NCBI GenBank assembly: GCA_023014485.1
Contig: JAJOZX010007495.1
Location: forward strand, 145,001-209,000
Reading direction: 5' to 3'
DNA length: 64,000 bases
Source: Bathynomus jamesi
Taxonomy: Eukaryota > Arthropoda > Malacostraca > Isopoda > Cirolanidae
The notes under the pieces were generated by a model. It was not told the origin of the DNA. It worked only from the letters and a program-made list of their open reading frames with translations, and did not search any database. Both the position numbers and the translations under genes were made by a program. Shown one piece after another: positions 54,401 through 64,000 of the stretch (the stretch's first letter is position 1; each line of letters opens with the position of its first letter).

Positions 54401-55232
54401 CAGAACTGGGCAATAAATACATTGAATGTATTTAAATACTAAATACATGGGAGAAATGTATTTAAATACTAAATACATTTTACGAATGTATTTAGATACT
54501 AAATACAAAATACATCAATTGTATTTAAATACATTTGTAAATACATTTTAAATACATACAAATTTTAACATATGCATTCACTAATTCATGAGTAACAACA
54601 ATATAAAATGCTTGATAAAGGATAAAGAAATAGTACAATCTAATTTCCGATTATATATTTCCCTTTTTAGAACAAAACAAAAACAAAAGAACTTAGAACT
54701 TACGATGTTCAACCAGTGACATATTATACTCATTATATCATTGCAAAATGAGTAACAATTAATGAGTAGATGAGACATAAACGTAAACATAAGACGTAAA
54801 CATAAACATAAGGCACCTTACGAATTCTCTTTTATTTCACGGTTGCTGCGGATCAAAACCAATCTTTCAAAAGTTTTGTCTGAAAGAGAGTTTCTTTTGG
54901 GAGTCAAAGTGATTCCCGCGAATGAGAATATTCGCTCTACCGGTGCCGAAGATGGTAATGTCGTGTTATAGCGGAGGAACAGTCTTTTTATAAGAGGATG
55001 TTTTCCCAAACTGTTGAAACATGAACCATGCTGTACTACACTGTCGACGCGTCGTACTGTGCTAGTACAGAACGTGTATTAAACCAGTAAAAGTATTTAC
55101 ATTTTTATATTTTGAGTATTTAAATACTCATTAAAGTATTTAAATACTATATATATTTAAATACATGAAAAACAATGTATTTATAAATACAGTTCTAAAT
55201 ACACAAATGTATTTAAATACTGCCCAGCTCTG
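54401..55232 (-). mobile_element. hAT element, 832 bp, internally deleted
   Basis: Perfect 8-bp TSDs ACGATTGG lie at 54393-54400 and 55233-55240. Ends CAGAACTGGGCAATAAATAC and, inverted, CAGAGCTGGGCAGTATTTAA, with ATTTAAATAC repeated many times subterminally. The insertion splits a copy of the palindromic module. Confidence 0.95.
54818..55009 (-). CDS. hAT transposase C-terminal fragment (63 aa)
   Basis: HPLIKRLFLRYNTTLPSSAP, then VERIFSFAGITLTPKRNSLS and DKTFERLVLIRSN: the P.S.APVER.FS dimerisation/catalytic Glu motif of hAT. The rest of the protein is deleted. Confidence 0.75.
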   Translation of the reverse strand: MGKHPLIKRLFLRYNTTLPSSAPVERIFSFAGITLTPKRNSLSDKTFERLVLIRSNREIKENS

Positions 55233-55340
55233 ACGATTGGTTAGGATAAGTTGTGATATTTTAATTAGTTTTAACGAAAATATCACGACTTAACCTAACC
55301 AATCGTCAAGGGCGGACATTTGACCTAACCGGGCATTCAA
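55233..55340. repeat. Palindromic TTAGG module, third copy
   Basis: GACGATTGGTTAGGATAAGT ... TTTTAATTAG is the inverse of AACGAAAATATCACGACTTA ... CCTAACCAATCGTC. It is followed by CATTTGACCTAACCGGGCAT, related to the 21-bp repeat at 40309. Confidence 0.85.
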
Positions 55341-55410
55341 TAATTTGGAAGGTAAAACATTTGACTGAACTGACGTCACTAGGACCAAAAATGTGTGTTA
55401 GTTATATCTA

Positions 55411-55446
<36 letters not shown>

Positions 55447-55448
<2 letters not shown>

Positions 55449-55652
55449 GCTACGTCGTGGCCAATGTCGTAACACCGCTTCCCGGAGATCAGCGAAGTTA
55501 AGCGACATTGGGTCTGGGTAGTAGTTGGATGGGAGACCGTCCTCTGCACCCAGATTATGTAGCGACCCGTGGTTCGGGTCCCACGTAAAGCTGTAGGTCC
55601 TCTCCCTCATATGACGTTAGATGTTGCGAAGGAGGATAAACAACCCCAATTA

Positions 55653-55661
<9 letters not shown>
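55447..55661 (+). mobile_element. 5S-rRNA-derived SINE
   Basis: The first ~119 nt align with 5S rRNA. GGGCTACGTCGTGGCCAATG, the box A region AGCGAAGTTAAGCGACATTG and the box C region TAGTAGTTGGATGGGAGACC are plainly recognisable. They are followed by about 80 nt of unrelated body (GACCCGTGGTTCGGGTCCCA...) and an A-rich then (TA)n tail. This is the architecture of SINE3-type elements, transcribed by RNA polymerase III from the internal 5S promoter. (TA)n lies on both sides. Confidence 0.85.
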
Positions 55662-55683
<22 letters not shown>

Positions 55684-55684
55684 T

Positions 55685-56422
55685 GAAAAAACTACATAGA
55701 GCTATGGGATGATTGCCTGTTACCCTCATCCGTTGGAAATTTCCAGCAGATTTCAGTGGAGAGTTAACGATAAAAGCCCTATGTTTTTTCGTTTGTTTGT
55801 TATGTATATGTAGGTTTTCAAAGGACCTCTTTATGTTTAATTGCCTTCGGTATTTGCGCTGCCTAATGGTAAAGAAAGGAAGTGCCTTACCTTATTATTT
55901 CGTTGGGCCTCGCTTCTGTTTCGATGTAGGGCGCGACGATCTTTTTCGATGTAGGGCCGTGGCACGATGGGCCTACACAATGAGTTCACTCGATGTAACT
56001 AATATAGGCAGTCACTATTTAAATACCTGAAGGAATAGGCCTATCCTTTTTTAGCACCTCTTCCTTGCTTAAAGCATTGCTGTAACATAAGCAGCCCCGA
56101 GCGAGCCGCTATAATAATTCGTTAGGAATCTGTTGATTCTTCAAAGTTTGTTGACTCCTTTCTCGATGTAATTTTCATGAGTCGGCAGTGAAAAATTTTG
56201 AACAAGAAATAATAAATTTGGTTTTCTTGTTGTTATGCAGGCCCGATGCCTACATATGTGTTCTATGTACGTATGGCAACTACTTTCATCCCCAATAGGC
56301 TATGTCGCCAATCCCGAGGCAATTTTGTAGATATCTTAATTCAATTAATTAATAATTTATATTTAATTAAGAAATAAAGGTACCACATACGATACCATGT
56401 TGTAAGCGTGTATAGTTTTTCC
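55685..56422 (+). mobile_element. MITE family Y, copy 3
   Basis: It starts GAAAAAACTACATAGAGCTA and ends GTGTATAGTTTTTCC, flanked by (TA)n. Shared with copy 1: TGCCTGTTACCCTCATCCGT, TTTCAAAGGACCTC (also in copy 2), GGCAGTCACTATTTAAATAC and GGTACCACATACGATACCAT. Confidence 0.85.
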
Positions 56423-56518
56423 ATAATATATATATATATATAACGTAAAGAACGACGCTTGTATAGGAGAATATTCCGCGCAAGATGAGGAGAGAGAACG
56501 AAACAAATGAAAAATGAG

Positions 56519-56589
56519 GTAACCACCCGGGAATCGAACCGGGATCTTCCGATTGCCGGTCAGATATGATAACCATTACACCATGGGCC
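56519..56589 (-). tRNA. tRNA-like sequence, tandem unit 1
   Basis: The minus strand shows TGGTGTAATGGTTATCATAT (A box), anticodon arm TCTGA-CCGGCAA-TCGGA and a B box. One base is missing in the T arm compared with unit 2. The acceptor stem is poorly paired. Probably not functional. Confidence 0.45.
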
Positions 56590-56782
56590 TCACTCCATCA
56601 AATGCCGTAATTCCCCTACATACGCGCAGAAACCAATGCCCCAAGGGGGCACCTCCCGCATGCCGTACATTATATACATTTTAACTGCAAACACGCAGTA
56701 TAATTAACGTAAAGAACGACGCTTGTATAGGAGAATATTCCGCGCAAGATGAGGAGAGAGAACGAAACAAATGAAAAATGAG

Positions 56783-56854
56783 GTAACCACCCGGGAATCG
56801 AACCCGGGATCTTCCGATTGCCGGTCAGATATGATAACCATTACACCATGGGCC
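56783..56854 (-). tRNA. tRNA-like sequence, tandem unit 2
   Basis: As unit 1 but with the complete T arm CCGGG-TTCGATT-CCCGG. C replaces U33 and the acceptor ends GGCCCAT/GTGGTTA mispair, so it is tRNA-derived rather than a clear tRNA gene. Confidence 0.5.
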
Positions 56855-57097
56855 TCACTCCATCAAATGCCGTAATTCCCCTACATACGCGCAGAAACCA
56901 ATGCCCCAAGGGGGCACCTCCCGCATGCCGTACATTATATACATTTTAACTGCAAACACGCAGTATAATTAACGTAAAGAACGACGCTTGTATAGGAGAA
57001 TATTCCGCGCAAGATGAGGAGAGAGAACGAAACAAATAAAAAAATGAGGTAACCACCCGGGAATCGAACCCGGGATCTTCCGATTGCCGGATCAATT

Positions 57098-57142
57098 GGT
57101 TAAGTAATATCATATATAACTTATATATGATATTACTTAACC
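57098..57142. repeat. Perfect 21-bp-arm palindrome
   Basis: GGTTAAGTAATATCATATAT plus A pairs perfectly with its inverse across a 3-nt centre (ACT). It begins just after the break in the third tRNA-bearing unit. Confidence 0.95.
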
Positions 57143-57159
57143 AACCTTGTGACAAAGAT

Positions 57160-57228
57160 TTAGGGTTTATGATATAAAAATTAAGGCCTAAGGTTAAAGC
57201 TTTATCAGCCTAATGGTTAATCCGGCCC
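57160..57228. mobile_element. One end of a hAT-type element
   Basis: The inverse of the right side reads CAGGGCCGGATTAACCATTA, a typical hAT-like terminus. The other end was not found; it may lie within or beyond the tRNA-bearing array. Confidence 0.45.
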
Positions 57229-57243
57229 TGTATATATTATAAC

Positions 57244-57755
57244 CAGTGGTTGAATTGTAAAATTTTAACAAGGGTGGTGGTGAGGGTGGGTAGGGTAGGA
57301 GGGCGTCAGAGGCATGCCCCCGAGAAATTTTAAAAAAATGTAACTGCATAACTTCATTTTGGTGACTTTTCAGGGAAAGATATGCAGCAAAATCATTAGT
57401 TTAGTGAAACATTTTTTAGTGGTTTCCATATTTTTCCTGAAAGTAAATTATGACACCTGACTCAGAACTTATATTTTAAAATGGATTTTATCATGATATT
57501 TCAATCACAATGAACCTCCTGTTTCCTTCCCTTAATCACAGCGCATTAGACTGTATGACCATAGACTATTTATTTTAAACCATTCAAATCAGAAAAAAAC
57601 ATAAGTTCAGTATATTAGTCTTTCAATAAACAAAAAATCTGAGATAATTTGAGATATTTTATTTTACTTTGTGCTTTAGTCGGAATTAGTTTGTTGTTAG
57701 TGTATTTTATTTAGATAACAAGGGGGATGCTATCCCCTTCTCAATTCGAGCCCTG
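57244..57755. mobile_element. hAT-type MITE, 512 bp
   Basis: TSDs ATTATAAC (57236-57243) and ATTGTAAC (57756-57763) match 7 of 8. Ends CAGTGGTTGAATTG and, inverted, CAGGGCTCGAATTG. No coding sequence. Confidence 0.65.
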
Positions 57756-57763
57756 ATTGTAAC

Positions 57764-58887
57764 CTGAGGGCTGCCATTGCTAGGTTTTTCCACCCAGATC
57801 TGGGTTTTTCAACACTTTCTTGGGTTTCTTGGTTTTAATTTTAAAAATTTCATGAAATCTGGATTTTTTAGGCTTAAAGTAAGGCAGACAAATAAAATGT
57901 ACCGAATTTTACCACTCTAAATAAAATATAGACAGTAAAACTGCATGTTTGTAAGGAGGATGTCAGTTGCGCAAAACTGGCAAAAATTCTTGACTCCAGG
58001 GTTACCATCTGATATTATTAATAACGAAATCTGAGCAAATTTGGTAATGAAAAAGCAATTTTGTATTTAAAAATTTATTTGGTATTCTGGTAATGAAATG
58101 AGCTAAATTTGGTAATGCACAAATAAGAATGTGAGAAAAATTGAGTTCCATTAAACATTGCATTCCATAAACATGTTAGAAACATGTTACAACAAATCAT
58201 TGTTTAAACGTTTTGATCACTTTTACTAATTATTCAGTTCTGAGTATTTATACATACTGATACAAATTTGTTAAAACGATACTGATGTTTAAAGCAAATT
58301 GCAGTTATAAATTTACTGTTTAACTGACTTTGGAGCTTACTCTGAATAATTGTAGACAAATCGTACGAACATGTTGCAGTTTATTATTTGGCAGCATTAG
58401 TCATGGGTGGGCATTAGCCTGCATTGCATGTGCGTGCATTTTTCGCTTGATTTATATTTTGTCATAGTAAATTGCATTGAAATTTGAATGAATATATATA
58501 CCTAAATACAATTTGGGGTTAATATGAGTTTTATCGTACTCAGAATATCAAAAGCAAATATAATTATAAAATATTAAAGCATAATTTTCTCATCATTTTC
58601 ATATAAGTCACTATGCTCGCAGATGCGTACTTAACAAATTATGTACATTTGAATATTATGACATTTTGCATTTTTTTTTTCCCGCCCTTCCAATATTTGA
58701 TTGGTGACGTCATGAGAACATGATATAGAGCTAGGCTTTTAAGTTCTTAGGCCTTTTAAGTTGCTAGTCTACTTCTGTTAGTTTTTGATAGATGTTTGTG
58801 GTGATGACATGTGAATGGTGCGAATATTATTTTGAGGATTTAATATACGAAGTGCATTCTAATGACTTCCGAGCAATAGAAATATTG
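57764..58887. other. No gene recognised
   Basis: Noncoding AT-rich sequence. AAATTTGGTAATG-like motifs near 58040 and 58110 resemble those near 10000 (AATTTGGTAATGAATATTTA), hinting at a shared old repeat. CAGGGTTACC at 57998 may be a hAT end. Confidence 0.4.
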
Positions 58888-59128
58888 AATATGTTATTAC
58901 ATTATCATTTGTATAATTTAGGTCTCGGGGGAACGGGGGCAGAGCCCCCGTAAAGATCACGCATTACAAATTGATCGGTATCGGGTTTTATATTTGTAAT
59001 TTTTTAATTTCCGACGCTAAAATGTCGTTCAATCGATCAATTTGTGATGCGTGATCTTTACGGGGCTCCGCCCCCGTACCCCCGAGACCTAAATTATACA
59101 AATGATAATGTAATAACATATTCATGTT
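58888..59128. repeat. Hairpin MITE with about 95-bp arms
   Basis: GAATATGTTATTACATTATC through GTCTCGGGGG, GCAGAGCCCCCGTAAAGATC and ATTACAAATTGATCG (58888-58983) is inverted at about 59033-59128 with few changes. The loop is about 50 nt. There is no coding sequence. Confidence 0.9.
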
Positions 59129-59237
59129 AGGTAAGGTTAGGTTAGGTTAATTAATACCAAAATACATTTTCCTAGTAATATTTGAGGTGTTTTGCTTAGA
59201 TTTTGACCTCCATTTCCCTTGTGTTATTTTATTTATT
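59129..59237. other. TTAGG motif and short repeat
   Basis: GGTTAGGTTAGG is followed by AAATACATTTTCCTAGTAAT and TTTGACCTCCATTT, the same motif pair seen inside the 39.6-40.2 kb palindrome. Confidence 0.5.
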
Positions 59238-59726
59238 TGTCGGGTTCGAAATCCCAGCTGAGCCGTGAACGGACAAATTCTAAAGGGCAAGTTCTACCTA
59301 AAGCCCAAGTTAAGCTAAATTAAAACTTACGGATTTGAGATCCTATTAGGTCCTACTTCAGGGTAACCTCAGGGTTGCTGACTCGATGCGGGCCTACCTT
59401 AGACCTTAAATTACATGAACTTAAAGTAAACAAAAGGGTACTATTTGTGGTCTTCTTTCTGAACCTTGCAACAACCACGCAACCTGGACTATTGCACGAT
59501 GCAACAATCATGTATCTAAACAACCAAACTGAATTGCAAGAGAGCTCTCTATCAAACCACACCTTTACGTACGACCTTCCACAAACGAGTAGAAAAGACG
59601 CGCAGCGTCCCAAAATGATGCCAACAGTGTGACCAAACAATGATGCCACAAGAGCTCAAAATGCTAGCTCTAAATTAAGTTAATTTTTCACTAACCTTAC
59701 AATTATGAGATGGATATATATACACA
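59238..59726 (-). repeat. Putative BEL 3' LTR
   Basis: On the minus strand it begins TGTGTATATATATCC after an AAGTTAAGG tract and ends CCCGACA. Boundaries are inferred from TG...CA alone because the other LTR is out of view. An alternative start is TGTGGCATC at 59653. Confidence 0.5.
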
Positions 59727-59768
59727 CCTTAACTTAATATATATAAAAGCAATGCTGCATCAATCAGC

Positions 59769-61467
59769 TTAGTCATCGTATCGCCTTGGGACAACAATGG
59801 TTCTTCCTCTTCTAGATTTTCTAACACTCCCCACCGAAGAGGCATTGTTGTCATTACCTTCTGCAAGGTTAGCCAAGCCTTCTTCATGAGGCTGTAACTC
59901 AAATGTTTCATCTTGACTATCTGTGTTTTTGCTGATTTCTAAAGCATAGAGTTTTTGTATAGGTCTCTTTAACTTTCCTCCTGAAGTCTTTACCAGTGCA
60001 GACCTAACTAAATTGTCTTTGCCAACAAACAACTCTTCAATTATGCCAAGCTTCCAGCATTGCCTTGGTCTTTCATCCCCAATCATTACCACTTCTCCCA
60101 CCTTGATACAATTTGCATTGGAGCCCTTTACCTTGCCTGATGGGTAATAATTGAGTTCTGGCAAGTATTCCATCTGCCACCTCTTCCATAACTGATCTTG
60201 TAGCTCTTCAAGGTACCTGAACCGTCTGGTTAACTCTCCTTGAGTGCTCTGGATAGGCTGCAAGTCTTCTGGCACACTGGGGTTTGATGTTAATCGTTTA
60301 CCACAAAGAAAATGATTGGTGTCAATGGCTCTGCATCCTGCCTACTGTTGTAAACAAAAGTGATAGGCCTACTGTTCACCATTGCTTCTACTTCACATAA
60401 AACAGTAGAGAATTCTTCTTTGCTCAAATGAGCATTAGCTAAAAGTTTCTTTAATGGACACTTTACACTTCTCACTAGCCTTTCCCAAAATCCCCCCACC
60501 ATGGTGCTCTCTCAACAATAAACTCCCACTGTACCCCTTGGTGTGAAAAGTAGGATTGGAATCCTTCCTCTTTTAGCAAGGACCAAATTTCTTGGAGTTC
60601 CTTTGCAGCCTTTTTGAAGGTTTTTGCATTATCTGATATGATTTTATTTGGGAAACCCCTTCTGTTCACAAACCTTTTAAAGGCCAAAAGAAATACATCA
60701 CTATTTAAGTTGCTTACCAACTCCAAATGGATTGCTCTGGTGGTAGCACAGGTGAAAAGACATATATAACCTTTGTTAGACTCCCCTCGCTCATACACAT
60801 AGACTGGCCCTGCAAAGTCTACTCCCACTACATCAAATGGGGCAGTATAGACACACCGTTCTCTTGGAAGTGGAGCCACCTTTTCATAATAAGGCTTTGC
60901 ACTCCAACGCTTGCAAACCACACATTTATGCAAGACCTTTTTTACTACTTGTCTAATTTTGGGAATCCAAAATTGTTGTCTAATCTCTATTATCACTTCT
61001 CTAACTCCAGCATGTAACAGCTTATGATGAGTATCCAGGATCAAAAGGTCCACAAAGTGCCCCCGAGAAGGTAGCAAAATTGGATGTCTTTTCTCCTCTG
61101 GAAGCCCAGAAAACTGTAGTCTACCTCCTACTCTCAATAAATCCTGATCCAAAAACACATCCAAACCCTTGAGCGCAGAATGTGTTGGTAGAACCTGTAA
61201 TGGATGGCTGGTGAGCAATTCTCTCTCTTCACCAAACTTTTTCTTCTGCATATATACCACCCAGTATTTCCTGGCTTGCTGAATCTCATTACTGTTCAGA
61301 ATTCCTTCCCTTCTTGTTTCTCCCTTAATGTTGTTGGTAAATCTATATACCCATGCTGTCACTCTTAACAATCTTTTCAGACTGCTAATGTCCTCAAGCC
61401 TCAATATGGGGTCCTGCTGCATAACTTGACAACTGTTCACAGCGCATTTTCTCACCTCACTCACCAT
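59769..61467 (-). pseudogene. BEL integrase and C-terminal region, frameshifted
   Basis: From 61467: the HHCC zinc domain (HHKLLHAGVREVIIEIRQQF ... CVVCKRW), core Asp in VVGVDFAGPVYVYERG, second Asp in KIISDNAKTFKKAAKE, and ERAPWWG. A shift in a C6 run near 60490 precedes GGFWERLVRSVKCPLKKLL and MVNSRPIT. A further shift near 60300 precedes the terminal domain (QLWKRWQMEYLPEL, VGEVVMIGDERPRQCWKLG) ending with RRGRTIVVPRRYDD. Confidence 0.85.
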
Positions 61468-63002
61468 GCTTCTTCAGCCTGGCATTCTCCTACAATAGGC
61501 TGATTAGAAGGCCAGTTTTCACTTCCAAGTTTTAGCCACTCTGGCCCATTCCACCACAAACTTGATTGTGAAAGATCTTTCACCGAAATTCCTCGTGTTG
61601 GTAAATCAGCGGGGTTTTGGATGCCTGGACAATGCTTCCATTGCTTGGGATCTGTGCGCGCTTGAATTTCCTCCACCCTATTGGCAACAAATGGTTTCCA
61701 TTTCCTTGCCTGACTTCTTAACCAGTGCCAAACTATAGTGGAGTCTGTCCAATAATAGCTTGGAATTTCATAGAGGGCCAAAGACTTTCGCACTGTAATT
61801 GCAAGCCGACTAGCAATAACGGCACCCATCAATTCCAACCTTGGAACAGAAAGCCTTTTCAAAGGTGCTACTCTACTCTTTGCAGCAACCAACCTGCAAC
61901 TTACTTCCTCTTGCAATGCGCCTCTTATATAAATACAAGTTGCATAGGCTTCCTCACTTGCATCACAAAAGATGTGCAGCTCCAAATTGTCTGGACTATG
62001 TTCAACTCTCCAAAGTACCATCTTGGGATTTCAATGTCTCCAAGATGTGCCAATTCTTTGAACCAATATTTCCACCTTACCACCATATGATCAGGTAACT
62101 CTTGGTCCCAACCAAGTCCAATTTCCCAGAGGCTCTGAAACCAATTTTTGACTTTATCACAAATGGAGCCAGGAATCCAAGAGGATCAAAGACCTTCGAA
62201 GCCAAACTAAGAGCTGTACGTTTTGTCCACCTTGTCTCATTCTCGGCCAGCTCTACTAAAGATTTCCCATTGAAGGAAACAAATCATCATCTTGCTGCCA
62301 AACGATGCCTAGCACCTTTGCGTCTATTGCCCACAACTCCTTAATACCAGAATCCTCAATACTTTCTGCTGCATCAGGTACTACAGAGGAATGACTCATA
62401 AACTCTTGTAATTGCGAATGATTGGTCTGCCATTTTCTGAGCTCCTTGCCAGCCTCCCTCATTATAGCTCTAGCCTCCATGAATATCTGTTTAGCCATTT
62501 CTGTATTATCCACGGAACATAGCAAATCATCAACATAAAAATTTTTCCTTATGTGTTCAATAGTGTTAGGATAGACTTCAGAATATTTCTTAAAATGGTA
62601 CTGCATAGTAGCTGCCAACAGAAATGGACTAGAGCTGAGGCCAAACAACACTGACCTCATTCTATATGCTTGAACCTTAGGTTCATTTTCCAACAAGTCT
62701 TTCGTATCCACCCACAGATACCTTACTGCATCTCTGTCCTCTGGTTTTAATTTTATCCGCAAAAAGGCTTGCTTCACATCTGCAGTCAATGCTACTCTAC
62801 CAAACCTGAATCTCAGTAACAAGGAAAATAAATCTGCATTTAAATTTGGCCCAGCATCCAAACAGTCATTCAAGGACACACCACCTTTGTCCTTGGCTGA
62901 GCCATCAAAAACTACCCTCAGTTTGGTGGTAGTTTTGTCTCGCCGTACCACTGCATGGTGTGGCAGATAATGTGCCTCCTGGCTCACCAGCTCACCTTGC
63001 AC
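61461..63002 (-). pseudogene. BEL reverse transcriptase and RNase H
   Basis: From 63002: YLPHHAVVRRDKTTTKLRVV, FDGSAKDKGGVSLNDCLDAG, VALTADVKQAFLRIKL (first RT Asp), LFGLSSSPFLLAAT and NFYVDDLLCS (YVDD). The frame breaks near 62260, where LASKVFDPLGFLAPF continues in another frame. RNase H at 62021-61461 has IFCDASEEAYATCIYIRG, LELMGAVIASRL and YYWTDSTIVWHWLRSQ. PGIQNPADLPTRGI is the usual BEL linker. Confidence 0.9.
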
Positions 63003-63054
63003 CCTTTCAGCATGCCCTCCCTTACATAACTTAGGATGGCCTCATCGTATTCAA

Positions 63055-63786
63055 TTACAACAACTCATTTTTTCTTAGCCTGTACAATGAAGTCTCCAAC
63101 CTCCGATTAGCTAGCTGAAGGTTTGAACAGGGTTTGCAAGAATCCTTCCATGGTAGGCCAACTTCATAGCAACCATCTCTAAACCCAATCCCTTTTTCAA
63201 ATTGCTCTAAAACATCATTGTTCACTGTACTTGCCTGGTTGTCCTTTATACCAATAGATTCAAGTTCCCAAAACGCTTTCAAATGCCTTTCCAGACCATG
63301 GCTGTTCTCCTCAATCTTAACAAAAAGAGCCTTAACTTCCATTTCATTGCAATAACTACCATGCAGCATCCAGCCTAGCTTACTTTCAATAGCTACTGGG
63401 CCTTGAGATGTACGGACAATATTACCAGTGATGAAGTCCCAATAATAGTCAGCTCCAATCAAAAGACTAATATCTTCTGTTCCCTCAAACTTATTATTGC
63501 CCAAATTAATTCCTTTAACTTGCAATTCTTGGACACATGCCATATCTAAACAAGTAGTGACTGGAGCACAAAGTTCCTCAATCTCTACAGCTTGGACATT
63601 GATAGTGGGACTTTGCGGTAACAACCCTTTAACCAGAACTTCTACCTTCTTAAATTTGGTTCGGTTTTGAACGGAACCCCCAAACCCAGAAATTCTTAAA
63701 TTTTCCCTCTTAAGTTCTTTAAACTTCAATTTTCTGGAAATTCTGGTCTTAATAAAACTACACTGGCTACCACTATCAAACAACAC
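63055..63786 (-). pseudogene. BEL protease domain
   Basis: MLFDSGSQCSFIKTRISRKL carries the DSG(S) aspartic protease site. Then LRISGFGG, INLGNNKFEGTEDISLLIGA and DYYWDFI, IESKLGWMLHGS (the LGW..HG motif). The frame ends YRLRKNELL and shifts into RT. Confidence 0.85.
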
Positions 63787-63788
63787 TC

Positions 63789-63971
63789 TTACAGTAGCTT
63801 CTCCCTCATTCCAATTAATAAGGCTGCAGTTGTTTGCAATAATCCCCCTTTACTTTTACTCCCTTGCATAGCAGTGGCATGTGCCACTGATGTCTCTACT
63901 TCTGGGGTAGGCCTACTAAGAGTGTTTTCACACAATAATGGCTGATGCCTACCATGACATTTTTTGCACAA
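63789..63971 (-). pseudogene. BEL gag C-terminal zinc knuckle, partial
   Basis: KMCKKCHGRHQPLLCEN-type sequence (C..C....H..LLC) is the BEL/Pao gag knuckle. It runs off the window at the upstream side and shifts frame before the protease. Confidence 0.75.
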
Positions 63972-64000
63972 AATTTTAAACTTACAAAACCTTGCTCTAT

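Larger units (their letters stand above)
56442..57090 (-). repeat. 265-bp tRNA-bearing tandem repeat, about 2.4 units
   Basis: Units start AACGTAAAGAACGACGCTTG at 56442, 56706 and 56971 (264- and 265-bp spacing; a single C is missing in unit 1). Each holds a tRNA-like sequence on the minus strand and a GGGGCATTGG/CCAATGCCCC dyad region. Unit 3 is cut within the tRNA-like part. Units 1 and 2 are nearly identical. Confidence 0.95.
59238..63971 (-). mobile_element. BEL/Pao LTR retrotransposon, truncated by window end
   Basis: Minus-strand order: gag zinc-knuckle tail, protease (DUF1758-like), RT (YVDD), RNase H, HHCC integrase and an integrase-associated C-terminal domain, then a putative LTR (59238-59726). 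Frameshifts at about 63810, 63030, 62260, 61465, 60490 and 60300 mark it as inactive. The 5' LTR and most of gag lie outside the window. Confidence 0.9.

Noticed and set aside
1..64000. CRISPR arrays, operons, bacterial promoters
   Set aside because: No direct-repeat/spacer structure and the gene content is eukaryotic transposons throughout.

Overview
The window looks like animal nuclear DNA, most likely from an arthropod and plausibly a crustacean. The evidence is the many TTAGG/CCTAA-type motifs, the long (TA)n arrays, a 5S-rRNA-derived SINE, tRNA-derived repeats, and a dense mixture of arthropod-style transposable elements (TEs). I see no convincing host protein gene, no prokaryotic feature and no CRISPR array. 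Nearly every long reading frame belongs to a TE, and most are broken. The species is inferred, not shown.

Layout. 0.5-4.1 kb: a degraded CR1-like LINE (esterase, endonuclease, reverse transcriptase) split by a 202-bp TTAA-flanked MITE. 4.7-6.6 kb: two Tc1-like remnants. 7-9.8 kb: a minus-strand DNA transposase of hAT-like type, split by a 485-bp MITE with an 8-bp target duplication. 10.1-14.7 kb: a TTAA MITE, then a RTE-like LINE fragment split by a 3.4-kb long-TIR element (Sola-like, 4-bp duplication) that itself carries a Tigger copy. 15.9-19.7 kb: an almost complete hAT transposon whose transposase frame has a single TGA, sitting in a Merlin-like zinc-ribbon fragment. 20.1-27.5 kb: a chain of hAT, TAGGGTGGTCC-type and pogo/Tigger elements strung between (TA)n arrays. 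28-38.2 kb: a LINE C-terminus split by an 8.8-kb Sola-like element (holding a Tigger, a second TAGGGTGGTCC-type transposon and a DD41D mariner) and by a hAT-like element.

39.2-41.7 kb: a Merlin-like element made largely of nested palindromes, one with a telomere-like repeat in its loop. 42.4-47.2 kb: a hAT MITE, tRNA-bearing repeats, a 1.1-kb fold-back palindrome, a 0.74-kb MITE, a mariner and two tRNA-like SINE heads, all separated by (TA)n. 47.3-53.3 kb: a second copy of the 0.74-kb MITE carrying a young Ty3/gypsy LTR retrotransposon (LTRs about 98% identical). 53.4-57.8 kb: hAT MITEs, a 5S-SINE, a third 0.74-kb MITE and a 265-bp tRNA-bearing tandem repeat. 58.9-59.1 kb: a large hairpin. 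59.2-64 kb: a truncated, frameshifted BEL/Pao retrotransposon running off the window.

The strongest results come from reading target-site duplications (TSDs). For several insertions, removing the element plus one TSD copy restores the reading frame of the host repeat. This fixes element boundaries and the nesting order. The least explained material is structural: the nested palindromes at 39.6-40.2 kb, the 1.1-kb fold-back at 43.75-44.87 kb, the tRNA-bearing repeat family, and a recurrent palindromic TTAGG-containing module near 8.1, 20.5/27.5, 38.9, 40.4, 54.2 and 55.3 kb.
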